NCBI GenBank assembly: GCA_030704615.1
Contig: CM060731.1
Location: 62,598,756 to 62,662,755 of the forward strand
Reading direction: 5' to 3'
Source: Takakia lepidozioides
Taxonomy: Eukaryota; Streptophyta; Takakiopsida; Takakiales; Takakiaceae
Length of the DNA stretch: 64,000 nt
Each line of letters opens with the position of its first letter. The first letter of the stretch is position 1. The translations under genes and the position numbers were made by a program. The notes beneath the pieces were generated by a model that did no database searches, had not been told where the DNA came from, and worked only from the letters and a program-made list of their open reading frames with translations. Below are positions 21,420 through 31,534 of the stretch, one piece after another.

Positions 21420-24400
21420 ATGGGAGCTGGGGAGGGATCGCAGGGGGGCGAGGCAACACAGTCAACTTTGGATACTCCTGCCCGGGTGCTGCGCTCACAA
21501 GGTGGAAGTGCATCGAGGCAGACGAGTCCTCATTCAACACCTCAGATATCGCCTCCGAAAAGCCCACCTAGAGTTCGGAAGCCGAGAAAGCAGAAGGAGC
21601 CCATGGCTTCGCCAGTAAAACCCCTAGGGAGACTGGAAGCGGAGGTATTGGGTTTGCAGTCAATTTCAGAAAACACAGATGCGGTGGAGGCCGCTGGAGA
21701 TGTGGGAGTCGGATCTGCAGAAGGGCGGCCCATTCAACTGACAAGGAGAGGACGATAACGTGGTACGACTTGGCGACGATCAGAACCTGCTGGAGCTTGC
21801 GGAGGAGCAAAACCTCCAGGACAGTACAGGCTGGTGAGAGGGGAGGGAAGTGACAGAGGTGATACAAGTAAGAAACTGGTGGCGGGTATGCTCATGAGCG
21901 CACGAGACATGAACATAGCAAAACAGGTTGCTGGCAGAGACTCATAGCAACATAGGCCGCGTTTTGGGCTCCATGGTGTATCCCGAGAACCTTAAAGTTC
22001 CTTTGTGTCGCATGGTAAGCCTTCCAGTTGTAAGGCAAGCACTGCCAGGGGATATCGATCGACTGACAACTTCAGAGAAGGGTACAGACGGGGTCGGCAG
22101 CATTCTACGTTTCCATTGAGAATGACCAGGGTGTCACAAGGGGCCCCACTGCAGAGGAGCTTCAGAATTGGGGCCCCCACTGGCACACTGTTAATGCCGA
22201 GTTTGAAGCCTATCTGAAGACTAATCCCACATTCGCACACATGGAAGGGAAGATGTTCTTCGTTTGGGACGGGAACCACAGGATGCTTGCCTGGACAGAG
22301 TACATTGCTGAAATGCATCCGCAAGATATCAGTTGGCATTACATGGTGGACTGCATTGTCGTGAAGGTGGACGTCAGGGACAGAGGACTGTTGAAGGGTG
22401 CCATGGCGGATATAAATCTGTAAGTATACAATTACATCCTTGTGTACTGCCTATTGCGGCGCCGAAATAGGCAATGTTCACCACTGTCATGCACTCTATG
22501 AATGGAAATTGGATTGCTGTGCCGAAATCATATTTTCATGTTGTTTTTTTTCTCCATGGCAGGGTAACAGAGAGGGCCTTCGTGGAAACTCATCTGGCAC
22601 ATACGCTCTACAGAGTGCAAGAAGTGGGGACAGCTCCGCTGACGGACTTCCAAAAGTCCCTCGATCCCGAGCTGTACAGGAAGTCCCTAGCGAAAGCAGA
22701 TCGCACCTGGTACCGACCAACACTGGACGCCATGGTGGAGATCCTCTATTCGGTGAGGTTCATCTCAAATTTCAGTATCAATTTAATGTTATTTGTTGCA
22801 GGGATCCGTGGCCTGACTGTATCTGCTGGGTATGGGAATGCAGACGAACATCAGGGATGACTTGGCCTATGCCAAAAGGCAGTTCTTTGAGAATGATGCC
22901 CCCAACAAGGCGGACGCGTCGATAGAGAGTCATATTGTGCAGGCAGGGAAGCAATCCCGGACCAAGTACAGGTCCAAACTTGTTAAGCAAGTTGCAATCG
23001 CTGACCCTGGTCTTGGTGCCGAGTTCCTGGCGGAGATAGGACTGCATTACTCCAGACCCATGAAACCGGAAATGTCCATGGAGAAACTTCATCACATCGC
23101 AGTGTCCTGTGTTGAGCCGGCGGAGAAGGTAAGCATGTGTTTATTCTTGTTTTTGTGACTTCTCGCGATTCTTATGTTGGAGCTCTTGTCTGACCGATGT
23201 GAGGTGGCTGCAGACGAGGTGGCTGCGAATCTGGAACGGCCATACAAACACGAAGCTGCTGTACCACTTTCCCATCGAGCCAACAGACGACAAAATGAAC
23301 GACTGGCTCAATGTCATGACTTGGTGGCATCAGGTATAATTTTCTCCTATTCTGTGTTGGACATCGTCGCAATTTCAAAATCATGAATGTTTTGGAAACC
23401 TGCCATGATGCAGGTACTGACCCACGCCCAGGAGCAATTGGACTGCAACACCACCACTTTCAAGTTACAGATCGACTGGACGAAGCCTGAGACAATGGAG
23501 AACTACGTGCAGTCGTGGCGAGGGCGCTTCGCAAACCTCTTTTTCAGAGAAATTGCAAAGGCAAGACGCAGCGTATACATCGAAGAGCAGGAGGGTGCCG
23601 ACAAAGCGGCAATGCGTGTCCTGTTCAGGTAATCTGCTGACAATGCATCCCCCTATTTGCAGTTTAGATGATTTGGTTAAGCAGCGATGGATATTGCGGC
23701 CGAAATATACCTCTGCAAGATGTGAGTTCTGGGTAATTGGGGCACGGTCCACTCCGTATTTCGGTGCCGAAATACCTTGTGCATTGACAACTTCCACTTG
23801 CATGATGCATCGGTAGAATGATTTTTGTTGAACTGCCTCGTGATTGCAGGTACATAAACTTTGCACTCATTCCGTCCGGAGCCATTCAAAGGGTTCCACC
23901 ATTCTTCCCTGGCGTGGAGGACACCTGGAGGTCGTGGAACGATGTACACAGAAGTAATGGCGAAGGAGTGGCATGCCGAGCATTTGGTAAACTGCCCCTG
24001 GTATGTGGATCTCCCAAGTGGGACCGTTGACCTCTCGGAGGTTAACTTGAAGAAGGAAGCGAATGCCAGGGCTATGAAGGCGCAATCGGATCCCCAACCA
24101 GAGGACGCGGAAAGACTGAAAGCAGAGGAGGCAGCCAAGCAGAAAGCACTGAGAAAGTCAGCCAAGGCGGCAGCGTTGGCGAAGGAGCAGATGGAGAAGC
24201 AGGCAGCTGAGCAGCCCAAGGACAGGAAGAAAAGAACGCGCAAACAGGGGCAAGAGACGAAGACCCCCACACCCAAGAAGAAGAAGCAGCAAAACAGTCA
24301 GCCAGATGAGGAGGATTCGACGACGATTTCCAGCAGGAAAACACCCAGGGGGCCACACTCGTCCGAAAATTCACAAGGGCCAGCGCTCCGGGGGGTCGGC

Positions 24401-26297
24401 TGCGAAGAGATCACTATACGAGGATGCACCTGGCAGACCCTACCGTGCGGTGCAGATTGCGGGCAGGGAAGTCCTCAAAACACCCACAATTGTGGAGTGT
24501 GTTAATGAAAATTTCCTAACTGCTCTGACCAGAAGGCTGGAGATAACGAGTTTGAGGAAGGCGATCGAGGCCCACCAGGGGAAGGGGAAGAGGAAGGCCA
24601 CTGGCAATGATATGGAGGACACTCCTGGCTACACAAAGATGATGGAGTATTTTGTGGCGATGAGCCACGGCAAAAAGAGCACAGTCGGGGGCAGGGCGGT
24701 GAAAGCCTCCATCGACATGATCCTTGTGGATATCCCGGATGGGCAGGAGATACTGGGGCTGGGCTCAGTTCCCTGGTGGAACAAGTACGACGAACGATAC
24801 TGGAGCCACACATTCGGGTTCGCAGCCAACATGTTGGACGACGTTGGCTGTGTTGTTGTGCTAGCAGCCGATGGAGAAGTCACTGAGAATGATATCAAAG
24901 TATGGACGGGGAGAAGTGCAGCACCCATCCTGAAAAAGATCTGGACTTGCATCAACACGCAGGGTCTTCTCAACGATGGCCAGAAGGTATGCTGTGGTTC
25001 TCCTCTGCTATGTCAATTTCTGGCCAAATTGCCCCTGTACATGTAGGCCACCTCTGACGTTTTCATTTCCTTCTCTGCAGACTCTTATCTTTCAGGCATT
25101 TTGCTTCGTGAAGGAACATTCGAAATTCAAATTACGTGAAGCAGGAAGACTTGTTGATTCCACAGTTGATCCACTGGAGTATAACGTCCTGTTCAACCAT
25201 GTGGGAGAGAAGGACATTCTTTGTGATTTGTCGGGCAAGCCATGGAGGTATGGCAGGACCAGGAGTCCTGCATTCATCCAGACGCTCATGGAAACGTGTA
25301 CGGATGTTGAAGGCAGGGTCCTTGACGTCACTGCAAATACAGGTGAGAACGTTAATTGAATGCGGCACCGAAATTGACACCATTTCCGTTTCTGTATGTT
25401 TGCTTGTGCGAGGAAGCGACTCATTCTTGAGTTTGGCTGTGGTTGTCGTATGAATTCGCAGGTGCCTGTATGTGGGCGGGAAGGATGTCGAACCGATTTG
25501 TGTTCTCATTTGAGGGGGATACGGCCTTGTACGATTACAATTTGGCGGGCCTTCAGCGTCTGCCTCCGACTGAGGATCCCAAAAACGCAGAAGAGGACGT
25601 GGAAGGAGAGGAGGAAGATGAAGAGGAGGAAGTCCGGGAAATTCGTTCGATGCAGGGGCGCCCGAAGCCGCTTCCCCCAATGCCTGTCTTCGAGTGAGTT
25701 GCACCATAGTAAGTGTATTGGTTTCGGTTGTAGGGACCATGCAACCTGCCGATGATTCCCTGTTTGAATTCTCTAATGTACTTCATTCTATGTTTGTGCG
25801 TACACTCAGCCTTGCAGAGTCGTCCGACGAGGAAGAGAAGCTGGGAGCCTTGCTCAAATCGGACCCTGTTGCAAGAGGAGGAGACAGAATCGCATCGGCC
25901 ATTCTTTGCCAGAAAATCGTTTCTCGCGAGTCCCCCAGAGCCCTTTTTTCTACCAGCGTATGCAGACACGGCTGCCAAAGAAGCCATCAGGAGGGAGGAT
26001 AGGCCTACTCGTTTAGAGCAATTGACATACGGGAATGAGCAGAGAATTATAATGAGGCGTGAGGCCAAACATAGAATTGTGAAAGGCAGAGTAGGGAAGT
26101 TCGTAATAGAATCCGCGTCCGAGAGCGAGGGGAATGTCGAGGAGACTTCCGCACCCAGGTGGACAGTTCCGGCTGGTGAGGATGGTATTTTTGAGGGGAG
26201 GGCTTCTCAGAGTAACAGCGGTAGCGGCAGTGCAGGTTCGGAGGCAGGTGGAAGGCAGCCATCCTTGCATGAGGGCGGGATGCATCGGACATTGTAG
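21420..26297 (+). CDS. Gene B copy 2: ParB-like domain fused to permuted DNA methyltransferase (frame breaks)
   Basis: Nine exons by GT-AG sites: 21420-22419, 22563-22752, 22844-23128, 23214-23333, 23414-23628, 23850-24986, 25081-25342, 25462-25693 and about 25810-26297. Parts in order: an S/P/K-rich N-terminus, a ParB-like box at the end of exon 1, and a helical middle region (exons 2-5) shared with copy 1. Exon 6 has a basic linker (TPTPKKKK) and methyltransferase motif IV region. Exons 7-8 carry motifs X and I, and an acidic tail (EEDEEEEVREI) leads to a low-complexity C-terminus. Prokaryotic and phage proteins also join ParB-like and N6/N4 methyltransferase domains; a eukaryotic MULE carrying one is unexpected. 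Frame breaks near 21940, 22088, 23905, about 24310-24400 and 25870 need resequencing. The start is provisional. Confidence 0.78.
22080..22419 (+). other. ParB-like domain segment of gene B copy 2
   Basis: Encodes AAFYVSIENDQGVTRGP, then GKMFFVWDGNHRMLAWTEYI near 22240-22300 and WHYMVDCIVVKVD. The DGNHRxLAW block corresponds to the GxxR box that contacts nucleotide in ParB/sulfiredoxin-fold proteins. Copy 1 has the same block as YVWDGNHRLLAW. A one-base deletion near 22088 relative to copy 1 changes frame just upstream. Assignment rests on the motif and on the methyltransferase downstream; a structure prediction would settle it. Confidence 0.6.
24430..25560 (+). other. DNA methyltransferase-like domain of gene B copy 2 (motif order IV, X, I)
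   Basis: Motif IV region: ASIDMILVDIPDG near 24712-24740, followed by a WW...YW stretch and FAANMLDDVGCVVVLAAD, which matches the strand-helix-strand after D-P-P-Y in N6/N4 enzymes. Exon 7 has GKPWRYGRTRSPAFIQTLM (motif X position). GRVLDVTANTG then joins across an intron to ACMWAGRMSNRFVFSFEGD (motif I AdoMet loop plus acidic ligand). The order IV before I is the beta-type permutation. The catalytic tetrapeptide is DIPD instead of DPPY/NPPY, so chemistry may be lost or changed. Confidence 0.65.
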
Positions 26298-26545
26298 ATC
26301 CTCATCCATAGCAAAGTCTCATTTGGATCCTTTTGTTGTACAGTTCTGAAACACATAATGAATATATTGACGATTTGAAAAATCATTGTGTTCAGACTGC
26401 TTGTCCATTCCCTACATTTCTTCCGCCAACCAAAATCTATAATAAAAGCAGAAGAGACGCAAACTTCAGTGAAGAACCCTACAAGTAATTTATGCACACC
26501 ATCGACCCGGGAACTTGAAGCCATGAAAACCCTGCCGTTTCTAAC
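26298..26545. other. 3' flank of gene B copy 2
   Basis: Non-coding DNA after the gene B stop. AATATATTG and AATAAAAG near 26360-26450 are plausible plant polyadenylation elements. Confidence 0.35.
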
Positions 26546-26549
26546 ATTC

Positions 26550-26845
26550 CTATTGGGAAATTTGGCGCCGAAATAGCCCAGTTTGCGCCTTCGTTATATG
26601 GGCCTCAAAATTCCACGGATGAATTACTGCACCAAAATATTGCGATGGAAGCCTTCAGCACAAGGCACTTCACCACATTCCACTTGGGTATTTCGGCGCC
26701 GAAATTGCCCGTTCTGCGCCATTAAATACCGCACTATATCACATTTTAAGAGGTAATTTCGGTGCCGAAATACCCCGTGGATGTCTTCAAAACACCATTT
26801 TAGCACACTGCTCTTGGGAATAACGGCGCGAAATTCCTCATTCCG
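26550..26845. repeat. Motif array at the right end of copy 2
   Basis: Four palindrome copies (near 26567, 26697, 26762 and 26828) with cores TTTCGGCGCCGAAATT, TTTCGGTGCCGAAA and a truncated ACGGCGCGAAATT. Motifs therefore occur at both ends, in the centre and in introns. Confidence 0.85.
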
Positions 26846-26924
26846 CATCCTGGACCAGGAGAAACAGACCCTATTACCGAGGTAAGAGGACATAACACCG
26901 TCAATAAAGGCAGGAAAATTCCAA

Positions 26925-27000
26925 TTTCCGCGGATGTCCGCTCATGAGCTCATAGGCTCATAGGCTCATGGGCTCATGCGCTCATGAAATAGTAAACCTC
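26925..27000. repeat. Right terminal region of copy 2
   Basis: Tandem GCTCATGAG/GCTCATAG units at about 10-bp steps end in GAAATAGTAAACCTC. This is the inverted counterpart of 13416-13490. Confidence 0.85.
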
Positions 27001-27010
27001 AATCGAAGGG
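27001..27010. repeat. Target-site duplication of DNA transposon copy 2, right
   Basis: AATCGAAGGG, matching AATCCAAGGG at 13406-13415 with one difference. Retrotransposon gag sequence resumes immediately after. Confidence 0.85.
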
Positions 27011-27766
27011 AGGTCCTTCACACGTCAAGGCGGCACCCGGTGCTTCGAAAGGAAAAGCGGGTGGAGCGACTTATGGCGGACAGAAGGCGACCTTTGATGG
27101 AGTGTGTTTCAATTGCGGGGAGCCCGGCACATGGCCAAGAAGTGCACGAAGCCCCGGCAATTGAACATGACTCGGGCGACCACGGAGCTGTCGGAAGATA
27201 CCATCAGTCGCTTGGTGGAAGCGGTGGTCGCCAGGACTTGCAAGGTAGGCAAATTTTCTTGTGAGTTGTATCAGGAAACTGGCGCCTTACGAAAAGGGAG
27301 TCAGTTATTGTTCGTGGATGGGATAATATCCGGAACTAATGTGTCGTTGTTGGTGGACACAGGAGCGTCGCACTCCTTCATGACGCCGGCGGCGGCGCGA
27401 AAGTTGGGACTCCCGACAAGTGACGTGGGGGCCTCTATTGAGGTGCGCTCTGCCAAAGGAGAACCTCAGTTGGCGACAAGGTTGGCGTTTGATGTTCCTC
27501 TTCAACTGGGGAGTTGGGAGGGACGTGAGAACTTCACTATCTGCGAGATCGATGGAGTGGATCTCATTTTGGGAATGACCTTTTTGAGCAAATCCGGAGC
27601 GGTCATAGATGGCCGCAAGAGAGTAGTCACGCTGCCATGTGTGAATGGTGGCGAGGTTTACGAGTGTCGAAACGCCCAAATCCGTGGGAGGGCGAATAAA
27701 CCTTCTATCAGCAAAGGAGTGGGCCGTGGAGGAGACACACGAGTCCCAGTTTTTGCTTTACATTAG
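27011..27766 (+). CDS. Chromovirus gag C-terminus and aspartic protease
   Basis: Continues the gag interrupted at 13415. A CCHC knuckle (CFNCGEPGHMAKKC near 27109) binds the element RNA. The protease follows, with the active-site block LLVDTGASHSFMTP near 27351 and the C-terminal VDLILGMTFL. The protease would cleave the polyprotein. A frame change between the basic region and the knuckle, near 27040-27100, is present as assembled. Confidence 0.88.
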
Positions 27767-29150
27767 AGAAGTGAAAGGAGAAGGCGATGGGAGCCGAGCC
27801 CAGATTGGATCAAGGGGATTTTGGAGAAATACCAGGATGTGATGCCGGAGGATTTACCAAGCGGCTTGCCACCGCGAAGAGGAGTTGACCACAAAATTGA
27901 GGTGATACCGGGATCGGAACCGCCTGCCAAGGCGCCCTACCGGTTGAGCCACAAAGAGTTGGTCGAGCTGAAGACTCAGCTCAAAGATCTAATGTCAAAG
28001 GGGTACATCCGGCCGAGTAAGTCACCTTACGGAGCCCCGGTGCTATTTGCAGACAAGAAGGATGGGACGCTGCGGATGTGTGTCGATTACAGGGCTCTGA
28101 ATAAGGTGACTATCAAAAACCGGTACCCTTTGCCAAGGATCGACGACCTCTTTCGATCGGTTGGCAGGAGCGAAGTATTTCAGCCGGATCGACTTGCGCT
28201 CCGGCTATCACCAAATTCGGGTGGCGGAAGGAGATGAGGAGAAGACCGCGTGCAGGACAAGGTATGGTTCATATGAGTTCTTGGTGATGCCTTTTGGGCT
28301 CACAATGCACCAGCGACATTTAGCACGCTGATGAACAGCCTTTTCCAGGAGTGGTTGGATGACTTTGTGATCGTGTACATTGACGACATCTTGGTGTACT
28401 CGAAAACAAAGGAGGAGCACCTGGAGCACCTCAAAAGGGTGTTCCAAAAATTGCGAGAAGGGAAGCTGTATGCCAAAGCTTCAAAGTGCGAATTCGGGGT
28501 CACAAAAGTGGAGTTCTTGGGGCACGTGATTACACAGGATGGGATCAAAATGGATGACAGAAAGGTGAGGGCGATCTTGGACTGGGAGCCTCCGACTTCG
28601 GTCCCGGGAGTGCGATCCTTCCTAGGACTCGCCTCCTATTACCGGAAGTATGTGAGAAATTTCGCCAAGATCGCGGGGCCGCTGTCGGACCTTCTGTGTA
28701 AATCCAAAGTCTGGGTATGGAACACATTTTGTGGCCAAGCTTTTGCTGAATTGAAGCAGCGGATGACGGAAGCTCCAGTCTTAAAATCCCGGAGTTCGAT
28801 CGTCCGTTTGAGATTCATACAGATGCATCGGACTTCGCAATTGGGGGTGTACTTATGCAAGATGGACGTCCAGTGGCTTACGAAAGTAAGAAACTGAATG
28901 AAGTGGAGCGACGGTGGCCGACGCACGAAAAGAGATGAAGGCGGTGGTACATTGCCTTGAACTCTGGCGCCACTATGTTGGTTCCAACCCAGTGAAGGTG
29001 TTCACGGACAATGTCACGGTGAAGTATTTTGCCACGCAGCCCAAGTTGTCCCCAAAACAACTTAGGTGGCAAGATACTTTGGCGTGTTCGACGTGGATAT
29101 CCAGTACAAACCGGGACGGACAATGTGGTGGCCGATGCTTTAAGTAGAAA
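27767..29150 (+). CDS. Chromovirus reverse transcriptase and RNase H
   Basis: The RT begins with a typical [15 protein letters not shown]...[16 protein letters not shown] block, contains [22 protein letters not shown], and has the catalytic [14 protein letters not shown] near 28370. RNase H follows, with an IHTDASDFA-like segment near 28810 and VVADALSR near 29125. Frame breaks near 28150, 28305, 28790 and 28900 split it into pieces, although the LTRs say the element is young. Confidence 0.9.
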
Positions 29151-30629
29151 GCAGCAGCTCTTGTTGGTGTACAAGGGCGAGACGGCGCTCCAAAGGAAGA
29201 TCCGAAGGCTTGCCGGAAGGATGAGCTGGCAAAGTGCGTGATGCAGAACTTGAGAATGGGGGTTAAATCGCAGTTCCACTTGCAAAACTGCTCCGGTATA
29301 AGCAAAAACGTCTCTATGTGCCAAAGGGAGGGATCAGGGATAGTCTCTTGAGAGAATGCCATGATAGCCCGCTTGCGGGCCACGGTGGAGCCAAGCGCAC
29401 TGCGGCACTCTTGAAGAAAGAGTATTTCTGGCCCAACTGAGGGAGGAGGCAGAGGAGTATGTTAAGACATGCACCACATGCCAACAAAACCGGAGCGAGT
29501 ATAAAAGCAAGCGGGCTGTTACAACCCTTGCCGATTCCAGAGGGGACTTGGGAAAGCGTCTCGATGGATTTCATGACTGCTATGCCGCTGTCAAAAGGAT
29601 TCGATGCAATCATGGTGGTGGTAGATAGGTTCAGTAAAATGGCCCATTTCATCCCCACCAAGGAGACGGCTACTGCGCAGGAGACAGGGCGACTTTACTT
29701 CGCCCACGTCTTAAAGCATCATGGAGTCCCGAAGGATATTGTCTCGGACCGCGATCCAAAGTTTACGAGTAAATTCTGGAGGCACTTTGGAAGAAGATGG
29801 GGACGAGGCTGAAGATGAGCACCGCCTTCCGACCTACGACGGACGGCCAAACGGAAAGAGTGAATTCCGTAGTGAAGCAATTCTTGCGGAATTACGTGTC
29901 GGCAGACCAATCAGACTGGATGGAACACTTAGACGCGGCAGAGTTCTGTTATAATAACACAGAACACTCCGCGACGGGAGTTTCCCCTTTTGTGTTGGTC
30001 TATGGAAAAGCACCTCTGGTGCCGACAAGTTGGGCCGCCCAGGACGTTGAGGAACCGGCAGTAGCGGCGGTACTGGAAGAACGCGAGCGTTTGTTGAAAC
30101 TCGCAAAGTACAACATTGCCAAAGCTAGGAAACGGTATGAAAGGCAGGCGAATCGGAAGCGGAGGGAAGTGAAGTTTGAGGCAGGCACAGAGGTCTGGTT
30201 GAACATCAAGAATTTCGACTACCTCCGGAAATGAGTCCGAAGTTCGTACCTCCGTATGCGGGTCCCTTTCGCATTCGGAGGGTTATGAATGAGGATGTGT
30301 ATGAATTGGAGCTGCCAGCAAACAGCAAGGTGCACCCAGTATTCCATGTCTCCCTTTTGAAGCCTTACTTCAAAGATGAAGCACGTCCGAATCGGCAGCA
30401 AGTGTTGCGTCCGCCACCTATGCTGTTGGATCATGAAAATGAACCGAGTACGAGGTGGAGGCAATACTTAAGTCGAGGAGGTTCAAGAACCGAGAAACGG
30501 AGTTTCTCGTCAAATGGAAGGGCTATCATCTTGTGGAGGCATCTTGGGTGCGTGCCTCAGAAATGGGAAACGCATCCGAGGCAGTTGCAGCGTTCGAAGG
30601 GCGACCTCAAAAGCGGAAGAAGCGTTGAT
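29150..30629 (+). CDS. Chromovirus integrase with C-terminal chromodomain
   Basis: A zinc-binding HHCC region near 29340-29500 is followed by the catalytic core: [27 protein letters not shown] near 29560, [10 protein letters not shown] near 29743, and [10 protein letters not shown] near 29834. The tail has [13 protein letters not shown] and then, in another frame at about 30450-30570, a chromodomain ([16 protein letters not shown]). Chromodomains steer integration toward particular histone marks and define chromoviruses. Frame breaks occur near 29440, 29790, 30233 and 30450. Confidence 0.88.
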
Positions 30630-31534
30630 GGGGACATCAACCTTGGAGCGTGGGGAGGAAATGCATGCTTAGCCCGGTTTAGCTAGCTCAGGAATCCGAT
30701 TGCAAAAACTTGTATTGTACAAAATTTTGTGATAAAGGAAATGGGTTCCAAATATTGTGCGTCCTATTTGTGTTTGGAATGGTGATGCATGGTGTGGTTG
30801 GCTGGTGTGTAGAATGCATGCTAGCTTACAAAAGTGGGAGAGGTAAATTGGGTTAATCGTGTGTTTGCGCAGTGCCGAAATCGGGTGACTCCCATCCAAG
30901 GGGCAAGGAAACTTGCGCCTTATTTGGGAGTTCAAGTGCTAGTGCGCACCTGGCGCGTGCGCGTACTATAACTGCGCTACCGAGGGGGTTGCCTTGTAGT
31001 GCGGGCTAACGCGGAAGCTACGTGCTTCCGTTCACGTACTATAATCGTGTAGCCTCGGGACGAAGTCGTAGTGCGGCTTCGGCGTGTTCCCGTACCTCAG
31101 GCCAGCATTCCAAGGCGGACCCAATTGTAGTGATTGGGGCGCACGGTTGGTTCAAGGTTATCTTCCTAGTCAAAGAGGGTTCCAGGTGAACCCTTGCTCA
31201 AGGTGATGCCAAAAGCGGCATCATGAGCGATCGCAAGCAATGTTGTTGCAGTAAGGCGATTCGATCCTCGGGGAGGATCGTTCCTTGGCCTTGAAGTAGG
31301 CCAAGAAGAGTGCACTGGGAGGAGCTGGAGAGGCTCCACCCTTGGCCGGGACTTGGAGGAAGTCGGCCGAACTAGCTAGTGGAGAGTGGAGTCAAGTGTG
31401 GGGTTTGGTTCTTTGCCATGGGACGCCATGGTACGGAAACAAACTCCTTGATGTGGGACGCCACAACTTGGACGTTCGTTTCTACAAAATGGACAAGTCG
31501 ATGAGGACATCGACTCCCTGTTGGTAGGGGTGTG
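30630..31534. other. Chromovirus 3' non-coding region
   Basis: No coding evidence. It is rich in short near-repeats around 30950-31110 (GCGCGTACTATAA and CACGTACTATAATC segments). The purine-rich run just before the 3' LTR (GTAGGGGTGTG, 31524-31534) is the likely plus-strand primer. Confidence 0.6.

Larger units (their letters stand above)
13416..27000. mobile_element. MULE-like DNA transposon with ParB-methyltransferase gene, copy 2 (complete)
   Basis: A 13,585-bp element with imperfect inverted ends: left GGGGGTTGCTATTCCATGAG, right reverse complement GAGGTTTACTATTTCATGAG. A 10-bp duplication flanks it. Layout: left end, motif array, gene C (+), gene A transposase (-), central palindrome array, gene B ParB-methyltransferase (+), small motif array, right end. 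It interrupts the gag gene of a young chromovirus and is therefore younger still. Copy 1 shares the A/B arrangement and termini but differs in its palindrome sequence and lacks gene C, so the two belong to different subfamilies. Confidence 0.9.

Noticed and set aside
25132-25740. Minus-strand frame of 202 codons over the gene B 3' exons
   Set aside because: Shadow of the methyltransferase exons; no homology to the other copy on that strand.
21420-26297. ParB plus methyltransferase suggested bacterial or phage contamination
   Set aside because: Gene has multiple GT-AG introns, sits inside a bounded transposon with a target duplication in a plant retrotransposon, and has a second copy in the window.
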